A model generated the notes under the pieces. It saw nothing but the letters and a program-made list of their open reading frames with translations. It was not told the DNA's origin and ran no database searches. A DNA stretch of 35,824 nucleotides from Antarctobacter albus (GTDB lineage: Bacteria > Pseudomonadota > Alphaproteobacteria > Rhodobacterales > Rhodobacteraceae): assembly GCF_900101505.1 (NCBI RefSeq), contig NZ_FMZI01000025.1, positions 1 through 35,824 on the forward strand, written 5' to 3'. Positions 23,501-31,071 of this stretch are shown piece by piece (position 1 is the first letter of the stretch; each line of letters opens with the position of its first letter). The translations under genes were made by a program, and so were the position numbers.

Positions 23501-25581
23501 TTTTCGATGTGAAAGGTGTCGTCACCCCAACCGCCCCAGAGATAGTCGTCCCCGGCACCGCCATAAAGCGCGTCGTTGCCGAAAGAGCCGCGCATCCAGT
23601 CGTTGCCGTCGCCACCATAAAGTGTGTCGTCGCCTTCGTTGCCCTCGACCGTGTCGTCTCCCTCGCCGCCGGACACATAATCGTCCCCGGTCTCGCCATA
23701 GATCGAGTCGCTGCCCGCGCCCCCGGAAATAGAGTCGCCGCCTTCGTTGCCATAGAGGCTGTCGTCGCCGGCGCCCCCCGTGATCGTGTCTGCACCATCG
23801 CCGCCGCGCAGCGTGTCATTGTCGGTGCCGCCGTCGATCACGTCGTCGGCCTGCGTGCCGACGATGGAGTCGTTCCCGGCGCCGCCATCGACCGTGATGC
23901 CCGCGTTGGCCGGGCCATACTGGGCAAAGAAATCGTCATCCTGATCAGTCAGTGTCAGGCGTTCGATTTCGGCAAAGCTTAGCGTATCGGTGCTGTCCGT
24001 CGCGGTCCCGGCTTCGTCGCCGGTCATGGTCACGTCGATGCCGACGCTCATGTCCGAGAAATCCAGCGTGTCAAAATCGGTGCCGGTGCTGACGGCCTCG
24101 CCACCGCGGATCACGTCGGCACCAAACCCATCGGTCACGACGATCACGTCGGCGTCGGCGCCGCCATCGATCGAATCCGCATCTGCCCCGCCGTGCAGCG
24201 TGTCCTGGCCAGTGCCACCGGTCAGAGTGTCCTTGCCCGCCATGCCATAGACCAGGTCATCGCCCGCGCCGGCGTCGATCAGGTCATCCTGTGTTTCCGG
24301 GGTGGCGGAAACGACGGTCGGCGCGTCGGTGAAACCCGTGGTCGTGAAGGCATAGTTTGTCCCGGCGCCGCGAGAGGTCACGACAAAGACCAGTTCCTGT
24401 TGTTCGGAATAGCTGAACTGGGCCCAGTGACTTTGGTCCACGTTGTCGGAACTGGTGCTGTCGGATTGCGCGCCCAGTTCCTCGCCGTCGTCGGTGGCAG
24501 TCAGGTTGGTGCTGGCAGAGGAGAGGCCCAGGCTTTCCACGTCTGCCGTCTGCGCGGTCACGCTTTCGGCGGTGGTGTCGATGTCCTGGAAGGTGAACGT
24601 GCCGGTGATCTTGATCGGCTCACCGGTGGCCTGGTCATAGAACTCGAACCCCAGGGTAACGCCGGTGCCTGCCTCGGCGGCGGCATCGCGGTTGATGTAG
24701 ACCGAGTTGTCGTTGAACTCGATCTGGATGTTTGGATCGTCCGCGTCCAGAATCGTCAACCGGGCCTGAACGACGATGCCTTCATCCGTGACACCGATGT
24801 TGTCGTAGACGGCATACATGCCCACGACGCCGGTGCCGGCGTCGCCGGTTTCGCTGATCGCGGTGAAATCGAAAGAGGACAGGGTGCCCGCGCTGGCACC
24901 CACGTCGCTGCCGTCACCATAGATCACGTCGTCGCCATCGCCCGCGCTGATGGTGTCCTGGCCGGACCCGCCGGTGATCACGTCTGCGCCCGCGCCGGTG
25001 GTGATGCTGTCGGCACCGGTCCCGCCGTCGATGGTGTTGTCGCCGCCCAGGGCGTCGATCACGTCGTCGCCCGTGCCGCCATGCAGCACGTCCGATCCCG
25101 TGTCCGAGCCAAGCGTGTCATTGCCGTCGCCGCCGATCAGCGTGTTGTTGCCGCCGGTGGCACTTGCGATGTCCGCGCCGTCACCCAGGTTGACGAAATC
25201 ATCGCCGTCGATCCCGCTGACCGTGTCGTTGCCATCCAGCGAAAAGACAGTGTCGGTGCCGCCACCAAGGTCGATGTTCTCGCCGCGGTCGCTGCCGGCA
25301 TAGGAATCTGACCCCTCGGGTAGGATCATGTTGGTGAAGGATTCGAACTGCGTGCCTCCACCGAGCCGCGCGTCCGGAAAGCCGCTGTGCCAGATGTCGC
25401 CGACGGTATAGGTGGTCGAGCCGTTGGAAATCTGCAGTTCGCCGACCCCGGCGTTGTAGGACACCGAGTAGTTCGAGCCCAAGTTCGAGAAATCCAGCGT
25501 GTGGCCCGCACTGCTCTGGTAGACGTTGCCCCAGAAGAAGGGTGAATTCCAGTTCGAAGCCGTAACAATGTACGTCGCCAT
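20554..25581 (-). CDS. Giant RTX (hemolysin-type Ca-binding repeat) protein with C-terminal Hint domain
   Basis: A 1675-residue acidic protein. Residues 1-95 are a non-repeat head (MATYIVTASNWNSPFFWGN). Most of the rest is glycine/aspartate nonapeptide repeats (GGxGxDxUx) in many blocks, such as GGDGNDTLGSD and GGAGDDSLYGNEGGD. Such repeats fold as Ca-loaded beta-rolls once outside the cell, as in type I secretion substrates. Non-RTX beta-rich spacers are interspersed. From Cys1481 (CFTPGTLIKTNKGEVDVADI) to about 1615 lies a Hint_2 (hedgehog/intein-like) domain with SPQHRVV, which may self-cleave. No Sec signal is present. A roughly 370-bp internal duplication is visible. The ATG follows AAGGA. 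Likely role: surface or matrix protein; no ABC/HlyD exporter genes are in the window. Confidence 0.92.
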   Translation of the reverse strand: MATYIVTASNWNSPFFWGNVYQSSAGHTLDFSNLGSNYSVSYNAGVGELQISNGSTTYTVGDIWHSGFPDARLGGGTQFESFTNMILPEGSDSYAGSDRGENIDLGGGTDTVFSLDGNDTVSGIDGDDFVNLGDGADIASATGGNNTLIGGDGNDTLGSDTGSDVLHGGTGDDVIDALGGDNTIDGGTGADSITTGAGADVITGGSGQDTISAGDGDDVIYGDGSDVGASAGTLSSFDFTAISETGDAGTGVVGMYAVYDNIGVTDEGIVVQARLTILDADDPNIQIEFNDNSVYINRDAAAEAGTGVTLGFEFYDQATGEPIKITGTFTFQDIDTTAESVTAQTADVESLGLSSASTNLTATDDGEELGAQSDSTSSDNVDQSHWAQFSYSEQQELVFVVTSRGAGTNYAFTTTGFTDAPTVVSATPETQDDLIDAGAGDDLVYGMAGKDTLTGGTGQDTLHGGADADSIDGGADADVIVVTDGFGADVIRGGEAVSTGTDFDTLDFSDMSVGIDVTMTGDEAGTATDSTDTLSFAEIERLTLTDQDDDFFAQYGPANAGITVDGGAGNDSIVGTQADDVIDGGTDNDTLRGGDGADTITGGAGDDSLYGNEGGDSISGGAGSDSIYGETGDDYVSGGEGDDTVEGNEGDDTLYGGDGNDWMRGSFGNDALYGGAGDDYLWGGWGDDTFHIENGFGNDTVDAEGVDETDGDVLDLSAVTDDLTVDLTHVNPEIGTVTDGADTLNFNDIETIVLGSGKDRLVLGNSSGEDIVTGFAAPTDLGGGAYAGNDMLDVSGMTDAGGDPVNVADVTVTDTIGDGSGDAILFFPNGEKLILVGVSASAVSSPEQLIAMGIPPVPPDYVVSGGIGDDLINDVYTGDPEGDRIDNADNATGDDDDVVLAGAGDDTIDAGAGDDTVYGEAGDDEIFLDASLDNDSIIGGETGETEGDRINFSAISDDITVTFTGEEAGTLTDGISTTQFAEIERFQMGTGNDSVIGSGGAEHIIGNYGDDTILAGGGDDAIFSGFDNDSVSGGDGNDSLLTSSGADTVDGGAGDDTIDVGAGDGETDVVVLADGSGDDVLSSFETPTDLGGGAYAGNDLLDVSALTDLSGNPVSTEDVTVTDTVGDGSGHAILTFPNGESITLVGVPVAELQSPEQLAAMGIPLFTGDFIVEGTALGETIDAGYSGDPDGDFIDNGDGIGGSQDDTVLAYGGDDIVQAGLGDDSVLGGAGKDTLDGGAGADTLEGGDGADVLLGGAGDDLLSGGADEDRIVLQDGFGADTISGGETVTTGNDEDTLDASALPGAVTVTYSGDEAGTISDGTDSAEFSEIEALTLGGGDDTVDGTLDSTGMTVFADGGDDSLIGGSGNDTLDGGTGADTLIGGVGADSLTGGDGADTFTLGSGDFASGDGGDDVFNASADDMNGAHLTVTGGESGETAGDTLNITGPAKITMTGAESGKVEWLDGSTLTFSEIENVNYTPCFTPGTLIKTNKGEVDVADITPGVRVLTRDNGYKRVLWAGAKTIGAADLAATPDLRPVRIEAGALGRGVPERDMLVSPQHRVVMAGAAIELLFGEDEVLVAASHLVGRPGITRVCPVEGVTYVHFMFDAHELVMSDGAWTESFQPGDLSLAGLDAGPRAELLALFPELSNAPGRGAYTAARAALKAEQARLLLAA
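21955..22325 (-). repeat. Internal duplication in RTX gene, copy 2
   Basis: Encodes TDLGGGAYAGNDLLDVSALT ... DVTVTDTVGDGSG ... FPNGESITLVGV ... SPEQLAAMGIP ... GDPDGDFIDN. It matches copy 1 at about 22885-23255 in the same order. Limits are approximate. Confidence 0.75.
22885..23255 (-). repeat. Internal duplication in RTX gene, copy 1
   Basis: Encodes TDLGGGAYAGNDMLDVSGMT ... DVTVTDTIGDGSG ... FPNGEKLILVGV ... SPEQLIAMGIP ... GDPEGDRIDN, the partner of copy 2. The two differ by many substitutions, so the duplication is not recent. Confidence 0.75.
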
Positions 25582-25646
25582 GCCAGCGATCCTTGCCTTT
25601 ACCGAATGGGTCCCTTCAAATGGCCCCGTTCCGCGGAAAATTGTCG

Positions 25647-25657
25647 GCGCTTAGCGC
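25647..25657. promoter_or_regulatory. Short palindrome upstream of RTX gene
   Basis: GCGCTTAGCGC is an 11-bp palindrome 65 bp before the RTX ATG. Apart from this and the hairpin at 25855-25872, I see nothing in the 25582-25890 gap. Confidence 0.25.
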
Positions 25658-25854
25658 TTGACATCAAAGACCGCAGGAATGTGGCCGGAGTGGGCCGGAA
25701 CAAGGGAATTGATGCCCCGTTTGATAGACGGCGTGGGGTTAAGATCGCCTTTCGGCCTTGATCCGGCCGCAATTGTTCGGCGAGCAGGGGGGGAATTCGT
25801 TGCAAGCCGTCGGGATTGTCTCTGGCGGGAAAACGCTCAGTCAGGCTTTTGACG

Positions 25855-25872
25855 ACAGCCCGGGGCGGCTGT
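25855..25872 (-). terminator. Hairpin behind the SARP-like gene
   Basis: ACAGCC (25855-25860) pairs with GGCTGT (25867-25872) 18 nt past the stop of the minus-strand regulator gene. The stem is short and there is no U-run, so termination is only probable. Confidence 0.4.
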
Positions 25873-25890
25873 GAGGGGGATCGACGCGTG

Positions 25891-27501
25891 TCACAGCAGC
25901 GCGCGGATCGGTTCCAGCAGGCCCTTGTTGCGCAGCGTGCGCACCGGGTAGCTGTCGTCGTTCACCAGCCTGTCCAGCGAGAACCCCGGCTCGATCTTGG
26001 CCAGTTTCTCTGCCACGGCCTGGGCCTTGTCCAACTGACCCTCCAGCGCATAAAGCGCCAGCAGGTGACGGTGGCCGGGCCGGGACAAGGGGGCAGAGCG
26101 CACCGCTGCCTCGCCGGCCTCGATCGCCTCCTGCGGGCGGTTGCAGGCAATGGCCACGATACAGTGGCCGGTGTCCCAATAGTGTTTGAACGGCGACGTC
26201 CGCGCGATCCGGCAGGCCCGTTCCGAGGCGGTGAATCCGCCTTCCATGTCGCCCGACAGGATCAGCGCCTCGGACAGGGATTTCCAGGCAAAGGCGTTGG
26301 CCGGGTTCCGTTCGACCGCGTTCTGCGCAAGGTCCAGTACACCGGCGGTATCGCCCAGTGCGGTGCCGCGGACCTTGGAGATGATCGCATGGACCAGCAC
26401 GTTGTCCGGGCTCAGCTCCATCGCGCGGTAATGCAGGTCGACGGCCTCTTCGAGGAGGCCCTCCTGGTCGTCTTCGGCCAGTTCCATCATCTGGGTCAGC
26501 CGGATCATGCTGGCCCAGGCCAGGTAAATTCCGTTTTCATCGCGGCGAAAGGCCTGGTCCATCAGCCCGTAGGCCTCGCGCAGGGCGTCTTTCTCGAAGG
26601 AAAACATCCGGTAGAGCCCAAGGCGGGACAGTGCCGTCGCCCGCGTTTCGGGGCGGTCCTTTTCCAGCACATGCGGCAGCTTGCCGATGATCTGGTCGGC
26701 GGCCTCGAAGACGGTGCGCGAGACGTCGATTTCCGCGCTCAGGATGTCCTCGAGCCGATCCAGTTGTTGCAGCTTGGAATAGAGGATGCGCGCGCTTGGC
26801 TGATGCGTGGCCTTGATGAACAGCGCGTGTCCGCCGTCGCCATTTTCCATCAACTGGGTGCTGACGGACACGTCGCTGACCGGGGCGCCCTCGGGCAGGG
26901 GCATGTCCGAATCCGATTGTCGCCATGCGCGGACCTGCTCGGCGATGTTCTCGCCGATCTGGTTGGCCAGGACCTCGCCCAGCATCCTCTCTCGTCCCGG
27001 CGCCTCCGTGCTGGCGCGACAGTTGATCAGGATACCGCGGCTGTCGGTCGGGCTGGCCGAGGCCAGTTTCGACAAGAGCGCGGCTCGTTCCTGGCGCAAC
27101 CAGTCCTCGAACTCGGGGTCGCGCACGTCGATGCCCTGCAACAGCTCGACGCGGTCATCCTCGGGCACCACCTCTTCGTGCAGGTCGACGGTGACGGCGC
27201 GCCGGTCCAGCGTGACCGAAGACCTGTCCGCCCGGATCAAATCGGCCGCCGGGCCAAGTGCATTGCGCAACTTGGACAGGGCCTGACGCAGGTTGGCGCT
27301 GGCCTGTTCGGGGCCGAAAGTCGACCACAGCTTGTCTTCCAGCCAGCGGCGCGGGCGGGTCATATCGGGGCTGAGCGCCAGCATCGCCAGCAGCGCCTGG
27401 TTCTTGGCCCCCTTGATGGGCAGCGCAGCGCCGTCCGCATCCCGGACCAGGAAAGGCCCGAGCACGGTGATGGTGATCCTCTGGGATGCAGGCCCTGCCA
27501 T
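25891..27501 (-). CDS. SARP/BTAD-like transcriptional regulator with TPR-like C-terminus
   Basis: A 536-residue protein. I chose ATG 27499-27501 (MAGPASQRITITVLGPF) because AGGAG lies 6 nt upstream; an in-frame GTG 33 nt further up lacks such a site. Residues about 8-100 are an OmpR-like winged helix of the SARP type: ITVLGPFLVRDADG, then LEDKLWSTFGPEQASANLRQ, ALSKLRNALG and RSSVTLDR. The rest is mostly helical and includes TPR-like units (YRAMELSPDNVLVHAIIS, NAVERNPANAFAWKSLSEAL). The middle part (ILINCRASTE..., VSVSTQLME) may be a ligand or nucleotide-sensing segment. The ATG lies about 150 bp from the divergent PAP2/haloperoxidase gene, so control of that gene is a fair guess. Confidence 0.8.
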   Translation of the reverse strand: MAGPASQRITITVLGPFLVRDADGAALPIKGAKNQALLAMLALSPDMTRPRRWLEDKLWSTFGPEQASANLRQALSKLRNALGPAADLIRADRSSVTLDRRAVTVDLHEEVVPEDDRVELLQGIDVRDPEFEDWLRQERAALLSKLASASPTDSRGILINCRASTEAPGRERMLGEVLANQIGENIAEQVRAWRQSDSDMPLPEGAPVSDVSVSTQLMENGDGGHALFIKATHQPSARILYSKLQQLDRLEDILSAEIDVSRTVFEAADQIIGKLPHVLEKDRPETRATALSRLGLYRMFSFEKDALREAYGLMDQAFRRDENGIYLAWASMIRLTQMMELAEDDQEGLLEEAVDLHYRAMELSPDNVLVHAIISKVRGTALGDTAGVLDLAQNAVERNPANAFAWKSLSEALILSGDMEGGFTASERACRIARTSPFKHYWDTGHCIVAIACNRPQEAIEAGEAAVRSAPLSRPGHRHLLALYALEGQLDKAQAVAEKLAKIEPGFSLDRLVNDDSYPVRTLRNKGLLEPIRALL

Positions 27502-27654
27502 GCGCTCTCCTCGCAACTTGCGAAAATCTAGCACCGCCGTGACAGCGCGGCAACGGACGTGAAATTTCCGTTAACGATTGCCCCTATTGGCAGTTAGGCT
27601 TTGACCTGTGGCAGGCAGTGCCAAAAACTCCGCCCAAAATTTCATGAGGATGTC

Positions 27655-28761
27655 ATGCCCGTTTCCGGTCTCTACAATTCGCAGAACTCGCAGAATTCCC
27701 AAAACAGTCAGAATTCGCAAAATTCCCAGAACTCGCAGAATTCGCAGAACAGCCAGGCGGCGGAAAACTCGCAGGCGGGGCCGGACAACACCTTTGCCAG
27801 TGCCGCCCTGGGCCAGGCGCGGGACGGAACCGTGGGCTACTGGGACGGCACGGCGGACCGTGTCCCGAAACAGGACGGCCGCAGCGGCTGGGACGCGCTC
27901 ACCGCGATGGCGACGGGACCCCGGCGTGCCGTGATGGATGCCTGCCTGCAAGGGCTGTTCAAGGTCACGCTGGAGCCCGTGGCCAAGAGCAAGCCTGCGA
28001 CGGGCACGGTGGCGCTGGGGGATGACCCGCTGGTCACGCTCGAAGCGCCGACCAGCACGTTCCTCGCGGACAAGCAGCTGCATTACCTGCGGACCTACGC
28101 CGACCTGCGCGGGGATCGCCTGAACGAGATCATCATGCAGACCGGCGATATCCAGAGCTTTTTCGGCCTCGTCGGTTACATGGCGCCGGACGCCACCAAG
28201 TGGACGCTGGCGCTGAACCAGGCAATGTTGCGGCTTTGCACCGTGATCGAGATGCCCTTCAAACACGGGTTCGACGTGGCCCGCCCCATCGCCATGTCCC
28301 GCAAGGTACAGCCGCTGATCCAGACGCCGGGGCATGGTTCGTGGCCCTCGGGCCATGCGACAGAGGCCTTTGCCTGCGCCACGCTGCTGTCTCGGCTGTT
28401 CCTGAACGCGCCGGTCGATCCGGTCGAGCAGATCAAGGCGGGCAGTGAGTTGTACCGCCACGCCGAACGGATCGCGATGAACCGAACGGTCGCGGGCGTG
28501 CATTTCCCCACCGACAGCATGGCCGGGGCGGTGCTGGGCGTGACCGTCGCCGAGGCGCTGATCAACCTGCTGGAAGGAACGCCGCAGACCCGGACGCGCG
28601 TGTTCCACGGCGCGGGCTACGACGGGGACTTTACCCTGGCGCGCATGGCCGAGGCATTGGACAACGGGCAAGAAATCGCCTCGGGCACCTTGTCCCTGCC
28701 GACGGGGCTGGTGCCCGGATGGCTGGCCAAGATGTGGGACGAGGCCAAGGACGAGTGGTGA
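27655..28761 (+). CDS. PAP2/vanadium-dependent haloperoxidase-like enzyme with (NSQ) repeat N-terminus
   Basis: A 368-residue protein; ATG 27655 follows GAGGAT. Residues 8-34 are nine Asn-Ser-Gln units, with one more at 38-40. The catalytic triad of motifs shared by acid phosphatases and vanadium haloperoxidases is complete: Lys203-x6-Arg210-Pro211 (KHGFDVARP), Pro-Ser232-Gly-His234 (PSGHATEAF) and Arg277-x5-His283-x3-Asp287 (RTVAGVHFPTD), the last with Asn instead of the usual Ser before Arg. His283 would bind phosphate or vanadate. The segment KVQPLIQTPGHGSWPSGH is typical of bacterial haloperoxidase-like PAP2 proteins. There is no signal peptide and there are no membrane helices, unlike classic PAP2 lipid phosphatases. 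Whether it is a phosphatase or peroxidase cannot be settled here. It converges on the subtilase gene, 7 nt apart. Confidence 0.85.
   Translation: MPVSGLYNSQNSQNSQNSQNSQNSQNSQNSQNSQAAENSQAGPDNTFASAALGQARDGTVGYWDGTADRVPKQDGRSGWDALTAMATGPRRAVMDACLQGLFKVTLEPVAKSKPATGTVALGDDPLVTLEAPTSTFLADKQLHYLRTYADLRGDRLNEIIMQTGDIQSFFGLVGYMAPDATKWTLALNQAMLRLCTVIEMPFKHGFDVARPIAMSRKVQPLIQTPGHGSWPSGHATEAFACATLLSRLFLNAPVDPVEQIKAGSELYRHAERIAMNRTVAGVHFPTDSMAGAVLGVTVAEALINLLEGTPQTRTRVFHGAGYDGDFTLARMAEALDNGQEIASGTLSLPTGLVPGWLAKMWDEAKDEW
27676..27756 (+). repeat. 9-bp tandem repeat encoding (Asn-Ser-Gln)9
   Basis: Nine consecutive 9-bp units (consensus AATTCGCAG) encode NSQ without a break. Units differ only at synonymous positions (AAT/AAC; TCG/TCC/AGT/AGC; CAG/CAA), suggesting selection on the peptide. 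Two further codon triplets on, a tenth NSQ occurs. Confidence 0.95.
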
Positions 28762-28768
28762 CCGGCGT

Positions 28769-30802
28769 CTAGCTGGCGGGCAGGGCGTCCGGCAATTCCA
28801 CTACCGCCTCACCCAGCCGCGAGTCCCGCGTGCCGGTCGGCACCAGGCAGGCCGGATCGATGTCCTCCAGCCGGGTCGACGTCGGGTTCTGGGCATTGGC
28901 GACGATCCGGGTCGACGACAGGGCCAGGGCGCGCGTCAGGCGGCCCGCTGCGGCGCTGGTCCCCGCCAGCCGCCGCGTGCTGCCGCTCAGCGTTCCGGAT
29001 GCCCGGATACCCGCCGAAAACGGCCCGGTGCCAATTCTGGCGGCGACACTGGGTCCGGGCTGGGACCACGATGCGCCCTCGCCGCTGTAGGGCGCGGGGC
29101 GATAGTTCCCGACCTCTGACGAGGCTGTCCAGGCCGATGCCTGTGCGGCGCCTACGCTGAACACCTGCCGGCAGTCCGCCGCGACATAGGCATTGTGACA
29201 CCCCTCATCGCTGATCGGACCGGCGCCGGGGGCGACATAGCCCGCGCGGCTTTCGTCCCAATCGTAGGCGGCGGGATGGTCGAGGTAGCTTTGCCGTCCG
29301 CGCACTTCCGACCCGCGGATAGCATCGTCGCGCTGGACCTGCACCAGCACCTCGCCCGAGCCTTGCAGCGAAACGATCCAGGCCCCGGCGGGGGCCTCCG
29401 GCTCTCCGGCCTTCTGGCCGCGCGTGGGGGCCAGGGCCAGAACGTAATATGCCTGTTGTTCGGTCTGCTTGTCGCGTTTGCGCGCGGGCACATGATAGAC
29501 GCGGGCCAGCGCTGCGCCGTCCTCCCGTTCGAGCGACCGGATCTCGCCCGGCTGCAGCTGGGCCAGACCCGAGGTCGTGCCATCGGGGGCGGTCAGCCCC
29601 AGCTGCAGGTCGGCAGACGCACCGTTCCGACAATGGATCTCGATGAAGCTGGCGGTTTCGTCATCGGGCTGCACACGCCAGTCAAGTTGCGCGGGGACCT
29701 CGGTGGGGGTGAGCCGCGCGACCTGGCTGCTGCGATAGCTGTTGCCAAAGGCCCAGACCAGCCGAACCGGCTGGCCGGTGACCTCTTCCCAGGTTTGCGC
29801 CTCGCGGGCCATCTGGTGTTCGACGAAATGCGTGCCGTCCTTGGGACCTGCCAACACGCCCAGCGAGACGTTCACGATGACGGGCGCCGTGGCGTCCACC
29901 CTGGCGGCCTGCCGCAGGATCCAGCGCAGACCCATGACCAGGTAGCTTTCGACCCAGGTGCCAGAGGTGTCGTCGATGCTTTCGGGGGGCAATTGAACGC
30001 CCAACAGAGGCCAGTCGCGCGCCGGGTCATCGGCATTCTCGGGATCGGCCCCGGCGGCCAGGTCAAGGACATGGGTGCCGTGGGTGGTGGCAAACCCGGT
30101 CTCGTCGCGGGTCCTGTCGGGGTAGATCGCGGCGTTCAGCGCGGCGTAGGTTGTGCTTTCGTCGCCGCGCGCCAGCAGGTCGTCGATTTCCGCAGTGTCC
30201 AGGATACGCCCCGCCAGCGTGCCTTTGGGGGTCCGGGCTTGTTGTTCCAGCGCCTGCAGCCAGAGGGCGTGAAACCGCGTGCGCCTTGGGGCGGTGCCCC
30301 GGCAGAAACGCGCATTGAGAAAGCCGATGCCGTCGTCGATGATTGCGACGATCGGCGCGCCCGGTGTGGGTGAGGGCGGCACCGCCCCGGCGGGTTCCGG
30401 CGGCATCGGATCGTTCGCCAGCTGAACCGGGCAGCCCGAGTCGATCACCTCGAACAGGTCGTCATGCAGGCTGTCCGCCGTGCCGATGCGCCGGTACAGC
30501 ATGTAGCTGTCCGGCAGGTTCGGGTGCGCCTGCGGATCGTCGATGCGCGCAACAAGCGCCGCAAGTTCGGTATCGTCCATCCGCAGGGGCGAGTCCTGCT
30601 GCCCCACGAGATCGCGCAGACGGCGGCGCGCGGCCTGCATGTCATCGGTCGAGTGCAGATGCACAAAAAGCGGCGCGTAATCGGGCCCGCGGTCCGGGGG
30701 CATCGGCGGTAGCATGTCGCGGCGCAGCCCGATGAGGCGTGACCAGTCAAGACAGGCATCGCGAAACGCGTGCTCTCTGGCATCCGTCCAGCTGTATCCC
30801 AT
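28769..30802 (-). CDS. Subtilisin-like (S8) serine peptidase without signal peptide
   Basis: A 677-residue S8-family peptidase. I prefer ATG 30800-30802 (MGYSWTDAREHAF), which follows AGGGGGA; a GTG 57 nt upstream is also in frame. The catalytic residues are Asp156 (VAIIDDGIG), His241 (THGTHVLDLAAG) and Ser616 (LAGTSAAAG). The oxyanion Asn lies in WAFGNS. The distance from His to Ser (375 residues) is much longer than in subtilisin because of a large beta-rich insert (QLDWRVQPDD..., YYVLALAPTRG..., WIVSLQGSGEVLVQV). Residues 1-140 form an unrecognised N-terminal domain. No secretion signal or obvious prodomain is visible, so it may act inside the cell. It lies between the two haloperoxidase-like genes, on the opposite strand. 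Confidence 0.87.
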   Translation of the reverse strand: MGYSWTDAREHAFRDACLDWSRLIGLRRDMLPPMPPDRGPDYAPLFVHLHSTDDMQAARRRLRDLVGQQDSPLRMDDTELAALVARIDDPQAHPNLPDSYMLYRRIGTADSLHDDLFEVIDSGCPVQLANDPMPPEPAGAVPPSPTPGAPIVAIIDDGIGFLNARFCRGTAPRRTRFHALWLQALEQQARTPKGTLAGRILDTAEIDDLLARGDESTTYAALNAAIYPDRTRDETGFATTHGTHVLDLAAGADPENADDPARDWPLLGVQLPPESIDDTSGTWVESYLVMGLRWILRQAARVDATAPVIVNVSLGVLAGPKDGTHFVEHQMAREAQTWEEVTGQPVRLVWAFGNSYRSSQVARLTPTEVPAQLDWRVQPDDETASFIEIHCRNGASADLQLGLTAPDGTTSGLAQLQPGEIRSLEREDGAALARVYHVPARKRDKQTEQQAYYVLALAPTRGQKAGEPEAPAGAWIVSLQGSGEVLVQVQRDDAIRGSEVRGRQSYLDHPAAYDWDESRAGYVAPGAGPISDEGCHNAYVAADCRQVFSVGAAQASAWTASSEVGNYRPAPYSGEGASWSQPGPSVAARIGTGPFSAGIRASGTLSGSTRRLAGTSAAAGRLTRALALSSTRIVANAQNPTSTRLEDIDPACLVPTGTRDSRLGEAVVELPDALPAS

Positions 30803-30954
30803 GTCGATCCCCCTGATCCTGCACGCGAAATCCGCCGGGTCAGCAAAGGTCTTTTTCACTCACCGGTCAAGGAAGTGGGATCGGTGCCTGTCGGGTTTGC
30901 GCAGAATTCACGCCAACCGGATAAGCACGCCGCGAGTTTTCAGCGGGTTTTCAT

Positions 30955-30967
30955 GCGTGTTTCACGC
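30955..30967. promoter_or_regulatory. Inverted repeat in divergent promoter region
   Basis: GCGTG-TTT-CACGC is a perfect 5-bp inverted repeat between the divergent subtilase (30802) and bromoperoxidase-like (31072) genes. It is a possible operator; evidence is weak. Confidence 0.3.
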
Positions 30968-31071
30968 GCGAATTGCGCAGCATTTGCGATCCGTTCACGG
31001 GGGCATGTGCATGGTCGGGTTAACGTACGGTCAAGTCGTGCAACAGTATGCTTCGGGCTGGGGGAAAGACC

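Noticed and set aside
20900-25300. Regularly spaced GC-rich repeats resembling a repeat array or CRISPR
   Set aside because: The periodicity is 27 bp, i.e. the nonapeptide code of the RTX protein; there are no unique spacers or conserved direct repeats.
25816-27531. 571-codon plus-strand open frame
   Set aside because: It is antisense to the SARP-like gene, which has a recognisable winged helix and TPRs. The plus frame has no domain.
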